DNA of 15,434 bases from an uncultured Paludibacter sp. GTDB taxonomy: Bacteria > Bacteroidota > Bacteroidia > Bacteroidales > Paludibacteraceae. The stretch's first letter is position 1, and each line of letters starts with the position of its first letter. The DNA is taken from assembly GCA_937927845.1 (NCBI GenBank), contig CALFXE010000208.1:1-15434 (forward strand), written 5' to 3'. This document shows positions 15,018-15,434 of this stretch, in pieces. The position numbers and the translations under genes were made by a program. The notes beneath the pieces are model-generated. The model worked only from the letters and a program-made list of their open reading frames with translations, was not told the origin of the DNA and made no database searches.

Positions 15018-15101
15018 GGAACGCGGATAAAGCGGATGCAAGCAACGCTGATTAATGCTGATTTAAGAATCCGCGTTTGAAAATTCGCGTTATCAGCGTC
15101 C
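15018..15101. repeat. Imperfect palindromic intergenic repeat built of CGCGGAT/CGCTGAT units
   Basis: The 84-base element starts GGAACGCGGATAAAGCGGAT and ends CGCGTTATCAGCGTCC. Inside, ACGCGGAT (15021-15028) pairs with ATCCGCGT (15069-15076), and ACGCTGAT (15045-15052) pairs with ATCAGCGT (15092-15099). The left half read forward and the right half read in reverse complement both begin GGA(A)CGC(G/T)GATAA. It is much more GC-rich than its surroundings. It resembles REP-type elements scattered between genes in many Bacteroidota and other genomes (from memory). It could fold into a long hairpin in the tsaE transcript and act as a terminator or RNA stabiliser. Confidence 0.6.
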
Positions 15102-15140
15102 CAATATATAATCTCATATACATTTTTAAAATTTAAACAT

Positions 15141-15302
15141 ATGAAAAAGAAATCCAAAGAAATATTAGCTATAATCAAAGCAGCTCGTAAACAAAGTCGC
15201 GAAGAAGAAATTCGTTTACATGGTAAACCTGTTAATCGGTCAAAAGTAGTGCCTTCCAAAAAACTATATAAACGAAAAAAGAGAGTTGATGACCAAGAAT
15301 AA
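15141..15302 (+). CDS. Small basic conserved hypothetical protein
   Basis: A 53-residue frame reads MKKKSKEILAIIKAARKQSR, then EEEIRLHGKPVNRSKVVPSK and KLYKRKKRVDDQE. It is strongly basic, with lysine and arginine at both ends, no signal peptide and no membrane segment. The middle (AARKQSREEEIRLHGKPVN...VVPSKK-Y-RKK) resembles a small conserved protein I recall in Bacteroidales genomes, of unknown function; a role at RNA or a nucleoprotein would fit the charge but is guesswork. It starts 39 bases after the intergenic repeat and stops 5 bases before a convergent minus-strand remnant. I saw no clear promoter. Confidence 0.6.
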   Translation: MKKKSKEILAIIKAARKQSREEEIRLHGKPVNRSKVVPSKKLYKRKKRVDDQE

Positions 15303-15307
15303 GCATC

Positions 15308-15434
15308 TTATAGATGAATAGAATCAATGATTTCAAACAAGTCTTTTAATGTTTCAGCTCTCAACATTGCAATTCGTGTTTCTCCTGACTTTATCACTTA
15401 TTTCACCGCCAATCATAACTTTCTGAATGACAAC
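15308..15434 (-). pseudogene. Possible frameshifted C-terminus of an unidentified gene, partial
   Basis: Reading leftwards from the window edge, one frame gives VVIQKVMIGGEISDKV and then loses protein character. Skipping one base gives GETRIAMLRAETLKDLFEII, then DSIHL and a TAA at 15308-15310. The joined product looks like a helical C-terminus, and the upstream part of the second frame has stops (TGA, TAA), so a one-base frameshift near 15386 is the simplest reading. It is cut by the window edge, so the family cannot be named. A plus-strand frame is also open over the same bases and runs to the edge, but its composition is less protein-like. Confidence 0.3.

Noticed and set aside
15014..15259. 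Minus-strand open frame across the palindromic repeat and the small basic protein
   Set aside because: It runs through a structured repeat and is antisense to a better-supported small gene; its composition (many Ile, Cys, Arg) is not convincing.

Overview
The window looks like a chromosomal stretch from an AT-rich member of the Bacteroidota, probably Bacteroidales. The signs are Bacteroidetes-type promoter elements (TAnnTTTG with an upstream TTTG), weak Shine-Dalgarno signals, the protein sequences of MnmG, UvrC and TsaE, and a small conserved basic protein at the right end. It divides into a decayed left margin, a large defence operon on the minus strand, and a housekeeping block on the plus strand.

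Left margin (about 1-740, minus strand). A lipoprotein gene is split by one in-frame TAA. It overlaps a short segment resembling the N-terminus of a urea transporter, which also ends early. A good Bacteroidetes-type promoter lies before the lipoprotein, so this looks like recent gene decay.

Defence operon (741-10211, transcribed leftwards). The order is hsdM, a DUF262/DUF1524 (GmrSD-like) gene, hsdS, a GHKL-type ATP-binding protein, a STAS-like (DUF4325) protein, a PIN-domain nuclease, then hsdR. HsdM, HsdS and HsdR make a complete type I restriction-modification system, most like the EcoR124I class in size. The four genes after hsdS are packed with gaps of -4, 4, 3 and 0 bases, so the ATPase, STAS-like and PIN genes are built into the operon between hsdS and hsdR. 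That is the slot where the anticodon nuclease PrrC sits in the EcoprrI locus of E. coli. My main hypothesis is that the trio is a nuclease guard of the restriction system, with an ATPase/STAS pair resembling anti-sigma/anti-anti-sigma switches controlling a PIN RNase. A perfect 15-bp inverted repeat lies just before hsdM, and a small two-helix membrane protein (DUF5652) lies upstream of it on the same strand.

Housekeeping block (10781-15302, plus strand). mnmG (tRNA wobble-uridine modification), uvrC (nucleotide excision repair) and tsaE (tRNA t6A synthesis) are followed by a palindromic intergenic repeat and a 53-residue basic protein. The gap between mnmG and uvrC holds an exact 16-bp match to the ParB-binding site parS, which suggests the region lies in the origin-proximal part of the chromosome. 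A minus-strand remnant runs off the right edge.

No rRNA, tRNA, CRISPR array, transposase or integrase was seen. No stretch longer than 300 bases lacks a gene.
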